In this document: positions 54,207-64,000 of the stretch, one piece after another
How the letters are laid out: every line of letters begins with the position of its first letter
Position numbering within the stretch: position 1 is the first letter of the stretch
NCBI GenBank assembly: GCA_029891345.1
Contig: CM057003.1
Coordinates: 11,634,709-11,698,708, forward strand
Source of the DNA: Dryococelus australis
Taxonomy: Eukaryota > Arthropoda > Insecta > Phasmatodea > Phasmatidae
Length of the DNA: 64,000 nucleotides
Direction of reading: 5' to 3'
The notes under the pieces: generated by a model
Database searches by the model: none
The model's input: the letters and a program-made list of their open reading frames with translations, nothing else
Told to the model about the DNA's origin: nothing
Translations under genes and position numbers: made by a program

Positions 54207-57200
54207 GGCGTATCTTTGGGATCAATATACTGAAACAGTACATGACGAGACATATGTAGGTTGATACTGAGCAAAGATGATCAGTGCACCAGAAAACGAG
54301 ACGTGTAAGTAAATAGTTCTCCACTCTGTTTGACAGCTATTTGTTAATTTTCTATTTAATTTAACTTCCTAGCAAGCTATCATGCAAATTATTTCCACCC
54401 ATTCGTATATCAGGGGTTTTAATCAGTTCTCTCTAGTCTGCAAGACGTAAAGAATTATTTTACACTTTAAATATGAAAATAGCTGTTTGAATAAATAGCA
54501 TTAAGAGTCCCCGTTTGTTCTGTTATTCCGCTTTCGCCTCTTGCACCTACAGTATTCCCGGGTTGTCAGTCGGTGACACATGACACTTCGTTGATCTAGG
54601 CAATATATTCCCTCATATTCTTCCCGTCGGCGCTCCAGCCACATCTCATCGCTTTAGTCATTCTTCAAACTGGTCTGCTAGGTGTCTCTGCATGGGGTTG
54701 GACCCAAACAGCATACGTTGCTCGACCCCAAGCAGGAAATCACACGTGAGCTGTTGTTACCTGTTAAATCAACGAATTCCGTAAAAGAAATTTCTTTAGT
54801 TTGCCAGTTACTGTCTTGGGTAGTAGGTACCAGATTCGTTTCGAGTGAACAATTCGCTGAAATTGAATTAATAACCTCCATTCCCGCACCCAATCGTGTA
54901 GCAATAAAGCGCAAAATTATTTAATTGCGTTGTCACTGATATTTTTCCTTTCAATATCTTAAATTTAATTTGACTCGTATTACGTAGTCCGACCGGTGAG
55001 TGAATACGCAGTAAAGTGTACATACCAACTGCCCAATAACCAATCCCCGATTTACAAAACTGAACTGCTTTTGTTCCTGCAGAACTGTCCAAACTGGAGG
55101 GATTCGACTAAGTTGTTTACTTAAATAAATGTTTTGAAAGGCTAGTACACTAATTTCTGAATGAAATGTTATAACGCAAATACGTTGGAATTACGCACAG
55201 TAAAATTATTTTTTTTGTAAAAGCGCAGGTATGTTTAAAACCAAATTTACACAAATGAAGCATCATCGTTTGGGCAAGTAGTTTCGACACTTGTAATGGC
55301 AATACTTGAGATCTTTTGGGGCCGTGAGCAGAAGACGATAATTGGTCTAGGTCATCTTTGGTATATGTGCCCAACAAGAAAGTAAAAACTTGTCTGCACG
55401 CCAATTCGTGTTCCAGATCTTCGGTTGCCGCGATTTCCAAGGACAAGACGATAAAACGTACACAAAACCCAAACTCCAGAAAAATGGCTCGAGATATACA
55501 ACCCTCGCTAGACTCGAGTTACAGAGTTACAAGCAGAGTTGTTAAATATATGGTTCGAAGCCCACTGTATATCGATATCAATGCGCTATACTAATTCCAT
55601 AACATATTAAGTGCTATAGTGATGTATTGCGAGTTTCTATTATACTCATTTCGTAGATTCGACCGTATTTAGTTTTAGCTTGTTGAGATGAAATTTAATG
55701 TCAAAACAGCGAGAAGTTAAACATTTTCCTCATGTAAACCAAGTATGGAATTTCAAAGAAACTGACATGTCATTCCTGTGACGTCAAAAACCGCTTGAGC
55801 TGGTATTACATTTTGTGTGAAAACAACTTCTGTTTTTTTTTTTTTTTTTTTTTTTTTTTTCCCCTTCTAATTTGCAGGAATAAATGTTTTGAGTTAAAAT
55901 GATTCTTATATTTACGATACGGGATTTCGAGCATCTAGTATATTTCTAAATATTGCTGCCATTTGAATGAAATTTTGGAAGTTTTATCAGCTTGATATGC
56001 TAAGCTAACTTACTTCATGCATTTCTTCTTGGATTATTCTTTCTTCGGAAACATTATTTTGAAGCTTTTTTTTTTACGTTGCACCTAAAACCACAATCTC
56101 ACGACTCCGGGAAAAAACCGCAGATTAAATCACTACACTAACATATTGCTTATAAAGGTTGTAAAACATGGTTTATATCATTGCTGTATTTTTTTTCTAT
56201 CTTGGCTTTTAGATGTACGTAAAATACGTGTTATGTGTGTACTTATAATTCAATAGACACTCAGAATGTCTCAACCCATTGTTAGATTATACGTATTCTG
56301 AGTACGAGTGGACCGTTAGATATACATCATAAAATTCTTACGTGATGTTTATTTGCGTTTATTTCCTTTGATTTCCCACTGCAAAGTCCCATTACGTCAG
56401 TGCTGGGACTACATACCTTGTACAGTCTGTCTCTCTTCCAAGGTGGTTGGCCTTGACTGGGTAAATTTACAGTGCGTATATTAATGGAGAGGAATATTTG
56501 CAAACATTCATACTAGCCTATAAATAGGCGACTGATGCCAACTTAACAACAGCGAGATCCGTAGATCTTATATAAAACAGAAGTCTGAAACACATGTCTA
56601 AATTAGTGAATCAATATGGGGAAAACATGAATAACCGTCTCCTGTGAACCTACGCTGTTTTCGAATTGGCAGGTTAAGTTTCCTAAGTTAATTCATGATC
56701 CGAATTTATATTTTTAAATGGTGACGTGTTTGGTAACTAAGCATTTGGTTTATCAATGTAAATGAGCGAATAACGAAATCCGTCTACCTGCGCCATTTTG
56801 GTTTAACACAAAAGTATTATGTAATCAATTTATTCTGAACATAATAATTATGTACGTGGTTCATAATTAATTTTTTTAATCGTAGAGTGTAGTGGAGCCT
56901 TATTTTATAGCAGAAATTATTTTCGTACTAAACACTAGCGCTATAGTTATATCTGGCTATGGTAGTGTCTGAGTATTTCGCTGATTAGGCCTATAATAGG
57001 TTACATTTAAATGTAAGCATTATATCCCGTTTATGTAATTCGCAGATATTTTTTGTTATTTATGTTTAGACGTGTTCTACCTATTTACAAATTATTAACT
57101 AAAGAATGTATCAACAAGACTTAAATTACACATTTTGCACCAACAGAATGACGTTGACACTGTGCGGTTTTCCTGAGCATGCCAATGTCGCCTTTAGCAT

Positions 57201-57813
57201 TCTCCCGTGTGCATCGAACACATAAAAGTGGAGAGATCGTGTCCATCTTAGTTTTACGTATTTCTTTTCGTAATTAATTTCAGTAAGATGGTATTGTAAA
57301 TCAAATTTTCTTACTGCGTGTAACTCTACTTAATTTAAATTCAGAAGTTTTTATACATTTTTTTTTTTCAAATTACTTTTCTGAGGCGTAAAGTAGTAAA
57401 ATAAATACAAAAACTCCAATAATGGTTCAATCAGAAAAACATGGATAAAAAACACCTTAAGAATTTTAACATGCCGTAACAGATCCGGTTTTTAAATAAC
57501 ACAACTGAAAATAAAATTTTGGTGGAATCCCTTAAGGCTGTTCAAGAGCCCAATTATTTTAAAAATACATTTTAAGGATATTTTATGACTTGGGGAATAT
57601 GCAGTGTTAACTTAATTTAAAAAGAAACAATTTAAAAATAACATTTTTTAAAGTCATTAAAGTCGTTAAGCTGCAGGCTTAGAGGGATTTTGATTCGCTT
57701 CGAACTTCACGAGCAATCCAAAGATCCTGGTGGACAGTAGAAGTCACCGGCGTTAACAACCGAATCCGCAGTGCGCTGTCGAGGACAAACCTACGGTACA
57801 GTACAGCGGCATG
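54207..57813. other. Longest quiet stretch in the window
   Basis: About 3.6 kb with no recognisable family except a 28-bp poly-T at 55833. ORFs of 74 to 98 codons on both strands near 54678-55594 overlap each other. The minus-strand frame at 55150-55446 reads like ordinary protein for about 50 residues but matches nothing I know. Confidence 0.45.
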
Positions 57814-57850
57814 TTAGCTGTTCACGGGGAAGTTGGCAATTTTGGGAAAA
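57814..57850 (+). mobile_element. CACGG terminal fragment
   Basis: 'ttagctgttcacggggaagt' followed by 'ttttggg' resembles the first 35 bp of a CACGG element. Nothing more is present before the B element. Confidence 0.45.
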
Positions 57851-58108
57851 GTCGATGCCCATTAACAACATGAACGCAATAGTCTATTTGCGGTTTCGTC
57901 ACACTTTTTGAATCAAACCTATGTATTACATATTTGGTTCTTTACTCAACATGCCAATAGTACAAGCGTTTTATACTTGCGTTAACATAAAAGAACATTG
58001 TTTTTGCTTACATATATTTTATCTTAAACTTAAAATATTTCATTCATTATTTGTATTAACAAAAACAGAAAGAATGTAGGAGTGTTTGGTAACATCTAGT
58101 AATAAATA

Positions 58109-59362
58109 CACTATTGTTTGTGAAAATTGCAACACCCGAACGAATCGTGATTACGATTGCAGAGAGATTGCGTACACGTAGGCCTAGCAACGCCCTCTCG
58201 TGTGTGACCGGAAAGGTCAGCGTTATGCCGAGCTCAGGAAGCAAAGAGCCGTCAAATGAAGTGAAAGCAAGTTCCAGTATGCCTCTTCGACGTCAAATGG
58301 CACCATATCAGCATATGAGTGAGTTCGAATGGGGCAGAATGATCGGTCTCCGGGAAACGGGTTTGTTATACCGTGACATTTCGGCTCGTGCACGGCATCA
58401 TGCTGCTACGACAGTGCTGCGTGTGTGGAGCCTGTGGATATATGAGGGTCGTACGCAGAGACGAGCAGATACTGGACCACGCATTGTGACCACAGCACGA
58501 GGTCCGCGTGGCCGTAACGGACCGTACAGCCTCGTCCACAGTGTTGGCTCGACACTGGAGAACTGCAGTAGGCGTGGACCTGTCTGCGTCGACGGTTCGA
58601 CGCCGTCTGCTGCGGGCTGGACTGCTGGCACGCATGCCATTGCATCAGCTTCCATTGTCCGGAAACCACAAACGCCTCAGTCTGCAATGGGTACGTGAAC
58701 GCCGTCGCTCGCGTGTTGAGTTGCAAAATGTTGTGTTTTCGGACTAGTCCCGCTTCAACCTGTTCTACAGTGATTGCCGCATACGCGTTAGATGCTATAG
58801 TGATGACCGCAATCTGGCAGCCTGCATTGTGGAGCGGCATAGCGGACAAAAGCCAAGCGTGATGGTGTGAGGCGCCGTTGGGTACAGCATGCGATCTCGA
58901 CTCCTACATATTGAAGGGCAATCCGAACAGTAACCGTTACATCAGGGAGGTTTTAGAGCCAGATGTAATCCCCCCTCAGGCAACACCACATGCCATTATA
59001 TTTCAGCAGGAATGTGCAAGCCTTCTTTAATGAGCGACGAGTAATACTGCTGCCCGTTCCTGCCTGTTCGTCACGGACCTCCAGCAACCACTGTTGATGC
59101 TTTGTGGACTCGCATACAAACCGCGTGGAGGGGGATTCCCCAGGAACATATCCAGGTCCTCTTTTATTCCATGCCATAAAGTTTAAGGGCTCTGATTGCA
59201 GCACGCGGGGGCTTTACATCATGCTGAATTCTCAAGGACAGAGATCATGTACAGTTCTGTAATCCTAATCAATTAATTATTGTTATGTACCTAATCTGTG
59301 GTATAAAATTCATTTCAGTCACACGCATCCTTCTTGGTATTGCATTTTTCACAAACGTTAGT
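58109..59362 (+). mobile_element. Tc1/mariner transposon, degenerate, ~1.25 kb
   Basis: Terminal repeats CACTATTGTTTGTGAAAATT and the inverse of ACTAACGTTTGTGAAAAATG lie inside a TA duplication (TA at 58107 and 59363). The length is normal for Tc1 elements. It carries one broken transposase gene filling most of the interior. Insertion into a family B element gives a minimum relative age for B. It is the only element here with recognisable coding sequence. Confidence 0.9.
58279..59226 (+). pseudogene. Tc1-type DDE transposase, broken
   Basis: Readable parts follow the Tc1 transposase order. An N-terminal helix-turn-helix region starts MPLRRQMAPYQHMSEFEW and continues GRMIGLRETGLLYRDISAR. A second DNA-binding part contains DLSASTVRRRLLRAGLLAR. 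Then come the first catalytic Asp in VVFSD, the SVMV segment, and a C-terminal tail near HGPPATTVDALWTRIQTAW. A frame change occurs around 58490. The usual Glu after VVFSD is a stop (TAG), and the W after SVMV is a stop. The second catalytic Asp is read as Glu (FQQE). The segment that normally holds the third acidic residue (SPDLSPIEH) is deleted. Further frame changes follow. The family's usual length is about 340 residues; none of the remaining frames exceeds 194. It would have bound the element's own ends and cut at TA. Non-functional. Confidence 0.9.
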
Positions 59363-59804
59363 TATGCAAAATATCATTGCACAGAGGTGGGCACGTATGC
59401 GGTAAGTTTAATATTTGCTGTGTTATTTTCTATACTTGGTTAAACTTTGTTTGCATGAAGCGGAGGAATATTCAGGAAGTATAACTTGAGCAGGGCTTCA
59501 GAAAAGAGTGAAGAAGTGGCCGTCAATAGACTGTTCCGTATACGCTGACATGCAGGCTTCCAGTTAAGTTGACTCCGAATTAAGTAAAGTCGTTCTAAGT
59601 CTTGAGATTGTATTGTGACTAAAAATTGCGGCAAATAAAGTTGGTGTTTTGCTTCTGTGTAACTGTTAGATTACGATTTGTCATAATAGGGACAGATTCA
59701 GGCTCATAAAAATTTAACGTTTTCAAATGGCTGACATATGAATAAAAATTAAATGGAAATGGAATTGATGCAGAATGAGAAAGCAAGTGGAGATATGGAG
59801 CTGA

Positions 59805-60110
59805 TTCCCGTGTTTGTGGCCGAGAAGCGCGGGAGAGATAAGGGCGACTTTGTCACGCGCATCAAGTGCGCCATCGCCTCTACGCGCAGGGCTATGAACT
59901 GGCTCGCAGCGTTCTTGTCGTGCTGTGTGTACCTCTGGAACTAAGTGCGAAGGTTCTATAAGTTTATTGGTGGAAAAGTCTGTGTAAAGGTTCGAAACAG
60001 GGCCCTTGAATATATCTGTTTGTATCTGACACGCATATTTTGAGATACAAGGCATTGAAAAGGGCGTTTTCAACTTTGTTGGAGTGCTCTGAAATTGTGT
60101 TTACGATGCT
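59805..60110 (+). repeat. Dispersed repeat G, longest uninterrupted copy
   Basis: 'gggcgactttgtcacgcgca', 'caagtgcgccatcgcctcta', 'gggctatgaactggctcgca', 'gtgctgtgtgtacctctgg', then 'attggtggaaaagtctgtgt' and 'tttgagatacaaggcattga'. It lets the order of the other partial copies be read. No terminal repeats, tail or coding frame seen. Class unknown. Confidence 0.6.
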
Positions 60111-61339
60111 CGTGGCGTCTTGGAATCTCTCTTGGAAGTGCGTGCGTGCGTGTTTTTTTTTTTTTTTTTTTTTTTTTTCCGTAGATCAGCCGATTGGACT
60201 CACTGTTAATAGTTTTGACGGAAAACATGTTTATCAAATATTGTGCACTACAGTTCAAGAGTCTGGTAGGATTCATCGCAACTGCTAACTTTACACTACA
60301 AATGTTGCAACTTGTACAGTATCCTGCATGCTACTTCGTGCGGGAAAATATCCTAATGACCACTCAATCGGTAATGTTTCAATCAACGATTTTAATGAAA
60401 CACTGGATGCGCATTTAACGTGTATCTCAAGTAAAAATATTTTGAACATTTCTTTTTAATTGAAAAGTAAACTAGCATTTTCATGCAGTCGTTGTACTGG
60501 GTATGTCTAACAGCATCATACAATAACTCTACAGCTCAGTAACAGTAACTTCCCTGATTACAACATTAGTTTTGTTACATCTCTGCAGAAGTACAGGTGT
60601 GATTGTAAAACATTTTACACACATAAAGATATTTTATTGGGACTAAATCAACTCGGCGCCTTAATGACTGATGACCAGCTAACAGTAACTGTGTCCATTG
60701 TCATGTTGGCCACTAGGACGGTAGTGAGTGGGAACACAGAGACCAATAGAACCTGTGTTCCTGCAGTGGTGGGTATAAGTAACTTACTTCTAACTCGTCT
60801 TGGTTGTCTTGTAAATGTCTGCTCACCTCCAAGTGTTAAGGTGATATTTCTAATTTTTTTTTTTTTTGGAATTTGGTTATCTGAGAGAAGTTTCAAAAAG
60901 TGCCCCCTTAATGCTGTTGTTAGCTGTCAAATAACTATAGTTTTCAATTTATAACACTCAGATTCCGACACAAGAGGTAGGTTCAAAGTGTTGAATTAGA
61001 GTCTAAGCGCAGCATACTGCATTTGAGCTACAAGCTACGAAAGGAACAAAACAACTTTTCGTCTACAGTTTATCGTTTCGGCTATTTATTAAATGAACTT
61101 GAACAGTTTTGCTTGAATGAACAACAATATATTTACGACAAGTCTGACCTCTATTTTCAACAAAATTCTCGCTCACCTGTTTATAAATCACAGTCATGCT
61201 GGATCAGTATGTTCTGCACACCATACATATTGCATTAAATGCAATTTGACTGGAAAATATATATATCTAGGAGCAAAACCTAGTATGCTGCAGAATGTTA
61301 TATTTTTGAAAACTGTAATTATTTTTCAACTAATAACTG
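60111..61339. other. Unassigned spacer with poly-T runs
   Basis: A 28-bp poly-T at about 60151 and a shorter one at about 60855. The 105-codon plus-strand frame (60637-60954) has no recognisable domain. Confidence 0.45.
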
Positions 61340-61480
61340 CATTAAGGGGGCACTTTTCAAAAGCTCTTTCAAATAATAATTTAAAAAAAATAATTCAAAT
61401 ATCACCTCAATAGTTTCGCAAGAAAAAGATTTCCTTGCGCAGGGCTCCCAAAAACACTCACATTACCGTGAACAACCACA
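61340..61480 (-). mobile_element. CACGG MITE remnant, heavily deleted
   Basis: 'gggcacttttcaaaagctct' with 'tcaaataataattt' at the left and 'actcacattaccgtgaacaa' at the right are the two ends of reversed core-1 with the middle missing. Confidence 0.5.
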
Positions 61481-61664
61481 TGGTACGCGGACCTACCCCA
61501 TGGCGGAACAACAACCTGGAGAGACAGCCACCTCCTTGTCGCCAACAGTAAATACCCCACCTGAGGCGCAATGCAGTGAGGGCAGACGCCACGTAGGCGG
61601 GGAGACAGTCGTAAACCTCGTTCAAGGCTGTGATCATCTCCAGTGACGACCTTGGAGCTTGATG

Positions 61665-61751
61665 TGTGGTGGCTTGTCGAGCTAGGGAGTAGCGGTTAAC
61701 ACGCCTCCCTCTCCCCTCTTCGCAGGTTGTGAGTCGAGTAGCCTTGGCGGA
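61665..61751 (+). mobile_element. Possible decayed tRNA-like SINE
   Basis: 'gagtagcggttaacacgcct' resembles an A box and 'caggttgtgagtcgagtag' a mutated B box at suitable spacing. No matching copy in the window. Confidence 0.25.
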
Positions 61752-62160
61752 TACTGAGCTCTTTTGAAAGCACCGCTCAAGATCCACAAGCATGCACGTT
61801 GTGTAGTCTTCCGCCTTATGTAAAATTAACACTGCCACAGGATTGTCACTTTACTCGGGCGTCGGTCGAATGAAACTTGAAATTATTAGAAAAGTAAATA
61901 TTCTACAAGTCTGCTAATTCTAACACTAAGATGAATTATAAAAAATTGAAAGCTAATTAAATTATTTTAAGTTTACGCAAATGTTAACCTCATACTTTTA
62001 ATTCGAGGTTGAGACTTGGGACTACTTTCCCTCCATCGCTACCAACTTTACTGGGCGCATGTCACTCATTGAGCCAATAAAAATTGTATGCAGGCAAGAG
62101 CAGTGATGTTTTTTCTAAGGGTAATTTCAGAACTGTTAACTTTATCGTGAACAGCCCGTA
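61752..62160 (-). mobile_element. CACGG MITE, core-3 reversed, left end truncated
   Basis: Enters at 'actgagctcttttgaaagca', then 'cgttgtgtagtcttccgcct', 'actttactgggcgcatgtca' and the right end 'actttatcgtgaacagcccg'. Confidence 0.82.
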
Positions 62161-62176
62161 CCACAGACCACAGAGT

Positions 62177-62281
62177 AGGTAAGTACAGTGTTTACATTAA
62201 CAAGTGGTGGAAGGATATAAATTGACTGAAAGGAGAATGTAACCAGGGCTTTGAAAATGCTCACTTTATCGTGAACAGTTT
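62177..62281 (-). mobile_element. CACGG MITE fragment, core-1 reversed
   Basis: Only the right half: 'gtaagtacagtgtttacatt', 'attgactgaaaggagaatgt' and the end 'actttatcgtgaacagttta'. Confidence 0.72.
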
Positions 62282-62285
62282 AGAT

Positions 62286-62355
62286 CAGAGAATATTCACC
62301 TGGATCAGGGAATTTTCACCTGGTTCAGGGAATTTTCGTCTGGGCCAGGGAAAAT
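62286..62355. repeat. 20-bp tandem repeat, 3.5 copies
   Basis: Unit 'cagggaattttcacctggwt' repeats with period 20 and few changes. The end 'cctgg' and start 'ccaggg' of adjacent units are partly palindromic. Confidence 0.9.
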
Positions 62356-62774
62356 TTAAATAATTGCTACTCAGCAGAGTGGTTTTTTACGTGAGTACAG
62401 GATAATGTAACAATGGGCATAGCTATGGGTTTTAAGATTTCAATTTATAAGTTTGTGAACTGGCGATAATTCATCTTTACCAAGTGACATAGTACCTATA
62501 CGTACAAAATAAAGTATTTGTGTGATCGTATTGGTCACTCGTGTGAAATCAATAGCGTGTATCGCGAGAAATAAGCAATAGACTGAATAAAAAGTTGGTC
62601 CTGCTTGCTTGGTCTGATACAGTGTAATTTGATTCTCCTTCACTGATAGCGGTGGAGAAAAAAATAGCCATTGGAAGGTTTCGGTCTTGAAAATAGATCA
62701 GGAAAAATGGTAAGATTCTGACTGAAAAACAAAATGTTTATTTTTTTTCAGTGAACTCCCCGTAATATAATTTT
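62356..62774. other. Unassigned spacer
   Basis: No gene or shared repeat recognised. Confidence 0.48.
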
Positions 62775-63302
62775 GCAAAAGAACTGTTTCTTACTATGCA
62801 TTACCAACACAGCTACACCCCTTCCCTGTTTTTACTGATATTAATTATAAATTGAATATTAAATTTTTTAGATGAAATGAATGAACCGCTAATTTTAACA
62901 AAAATTAAATAATTTTATGTTAACAGAAGTTTAAAACGCTTGTGATAGTGGCATATTTAGGGAAAAACCGTACATATTATGGAGCCGCGGTGGCCGAGCG
63001 GTTAGCCTGCTCGCATCCCATCAAGGCGAACCGGCTTCAATCCCGGGCCGGGTTACTCTCGGATTTCCGCATGTGGGAACTGCCGCTGGTCGACGGGTTT
63101 TCTCTGGGATCTCCCTTTTCCCCCTGCCCCTTCATTCCTGCGCTGCTTCATACTCACCTCAACCACACTTGTCGGCTCTCAAAACCTCACTGTTAAGAGC
63201 CGCCCGAGTATTTTCACCCATTCGCTCAAACACGTTATACATAGGACGATTTTTTTCAAAGGTTTAATTCGAAAAGGGCGAAGAAGCCGTGAATAGCTTA
63301 TA
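62775..63302 (-). mobile_element. Family B MITE reversed, interrupted by SINE D
   Basis: Enters at 'gcaaaagaactgtttcttac', continues 'gttaacagaagtttaaaacg' to 'aaaaccgtacatattat'. After the SINE it resumes 'cacgttatacatagg' and ends 'gaagccgtgaatagcttata', followed by a C. The beginning of B is missing. Confidence 0.8.
62981..63229 (+). mobile_element. SINE D inside family B
   Basis: Complete head 'ggagccgcggtggccgagcg' with a tRNA-Ser/Leu-like A-box region, B box GGCTTCAATCCC, body 'gccgctggtcgacgggtttt' and 3' 'ctcaaaacctcactgttaag'. The B sequence 'cgtacata' before and 'cgttatacata' after it resemble a diverged target duplication. Confidence 0.88.
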
Positions 63303-63884
63303 CCAGGCGCTGATTGCTACATGTTGTTGCAGGCCAGTGACGGTGTTTTGCTGGTGTGTGTGGATGTAGTAGTCTGTATAAGAGGATGTTTCTCCTCTAC
63401 CTGGGCGGAGCGCTGAAATCGTCGAAGTGTCGGACCCGTCAATTCGCAACTGATGGAATTGGAAGGCGGTGGGTCCTTGAGAAGATGGGGGGTAGGGGGG
63501 GGGGGTACACGCATCATCACCTCGCACGCCTGCGACCTTGGGACTCGAAGTCGCCTGGAGGGTTCCGTCACGAGTAGGGCGAGATTGACCGGAGTGTCCT
63601 AGCCTCGCGTGGATGGGGGGGGGGGGGGGGGAGGGGGGGGGGGGTGGACTTCATCCGCTGCCGAAAAGCGAGTTTTGGAGGCTAACGCGCGGGAACCCTG
63701 CAATTTGCGTTCTTGGACCACCGTTATATTCCGACACACCCTACACAAATATTTAGACAACGGTATACTTATCGTTAGTTCTGCTGGCCAAGTTTCTCTA
63801 TTCAAACGAGAGGGACGGGGGGTCGCCCTTCCATCTAAGCATACCACTGTTAGCGTTTAACTGAGCTCTGGCTGTCGGATACCA

Positions 63885-63918
<34 letters not shown>

Positions 63919-64000
63919 CTATGCTTGTACCAACATTGTTCCACCTGTACACATTTTATGTGATGACATTTTCTACGAATAAAAAAATTTTACGCTTCGT
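63303..64000. other. Terminal spacer with G-runs and (AAT)n
   Basis: G-runs lie near 63495 and 63616-63644 and an (AAT)n of about 11 units at 63885-63917. Frames open across the G-runs on both strands are compositional. No gene recognised. Confidence 0.5.

Larger units (their letters stand above)
57880..59533 (+). mobile_element. Family B MITE interrupted by a Tc1 element
   Basis: The left half runs TAGTCTATTTGCGGTTTCGT to 'taacatctagtaataaata'. After the Tc1 insert it resumes 'tatgcaaaatatcattgc' and continues through 'atgaagcggaggaatattc' to 'gtggccgtcaatagactg'. The join falls where intact copies read 'agtaagaaatagttctcatg'. Confidence 0.85.

Noticed and set aside
58056-58849. Several long minus-strand ORFs opposite the Tc1 transposase (up to 147 codons)
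   Set aside because: They are antisense shadows of the transposase coding frame and show no motif of their own.
62983-63060. A functional tRNA-Ser or tRNA-Leu gene
   Set aside because: The tRNA-like start continues into the SINE D body, and equivalent heads occur in other copies; no 3' acceptor strand.
1-64000. CRISPR array, bacterial operons or viral fossils
   Set aside because: No regularly spaced direct repeats with unique spacers, no bacterial gene structure, and no capsid, envelope, integrase or reverse transcriptase-like frame was recognised.

Overview
This window looks like gene-poor, repeat-dense nuclear DNA from a large animal genome, most likely an insect. The evidence is indirect: AT-rich spacers, no long open reading frame, many tRNA-derived SINEs, short terminal-inverted-repeat (TIR) elements with 2-, 4- and 8-bp target duplications, a decayed Tc1-type transposon, and long AG/GA/TC microsatellites. 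A polyneopteran insect with a big genome is a reasonable guess, but nothing here fixes the species. I see no intact host protein gene, no true tRNA or rRNA gene, no CRISPR array, and no LTR retroelement or viral fossil. The ORFs are short and mostly pass through repeats. The only host-like coding candidate is a possible signal-peptide exon near 13.6 kb.

The window is a stratified collection of about a dozen repeat families. Together I estimate they cover roughly 30% of it. (1) 'CACGG' elements: about 25 copies and fragments with ends TAGGCTGTTCACGGTAAAGT and TA target duplications. They carry two unrelated cores, core-1 (~240 bp) and core-3 (~420 bp). (2) Family B: about 11 copies of ~420 bp, also TA-flanked, starting TAGTCTATTCACGG. 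(3) hAT-type MITEs F and C, with TAGRGA ends and 8-bp duplications, some still perfect. (4) Four TTAA-flanked element types, comprising two piggyBac-like elements, a fold-back with ~150-bp arms, and a pair rich in CCGTC motifs. (5) SINE family D: about 13 copies with a tRNA-like head (A and B boxes) and a conserved body. A second SINE type occurs once, with a 14-bp duplication. (6) Unclassified repeat G (6 copies), repeat I (2 copies), element K (2 copies) and a nearly perfect palindromic CACTG element. (7) One Tc1/mariner element with a broken transposase.

Layout: 0-10 kb holds SINE D, CACGG, B, hAT F and a TTAA element. 10-20 kb is sparser and holds the possible signal-peptide exon. 20-24 kb has a piggyBac-like element, a 169-bp tandem duplication that captured a MITE end, a 72-bp minisatellite and the best-preserved SINE. 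26-37 kb is the densest MITE zone. 37-52 kb mixes CACGG, TTAA, K, hAT F and palindromic elements with a CpG-rich patch near 49.1 kb. 54-58 kb is nearly featureless. 58-63 kb holds the Tc1 copy inside a B element and a SINE D inside another B element.

Nested insertions give a relative order. B elements were hit by Tc1, hAT C, SINE D and a LINE/SINE-like tail. Repeat G was hit by hAT F. A CACGG element was hit by another CACGG element and probably a SINE. B and G are therefore among the older layers, and hAT F, Tc1 and part of SINE D are younger. All boundaries were read by eye and those of diverged copies may be off by tens of bases.
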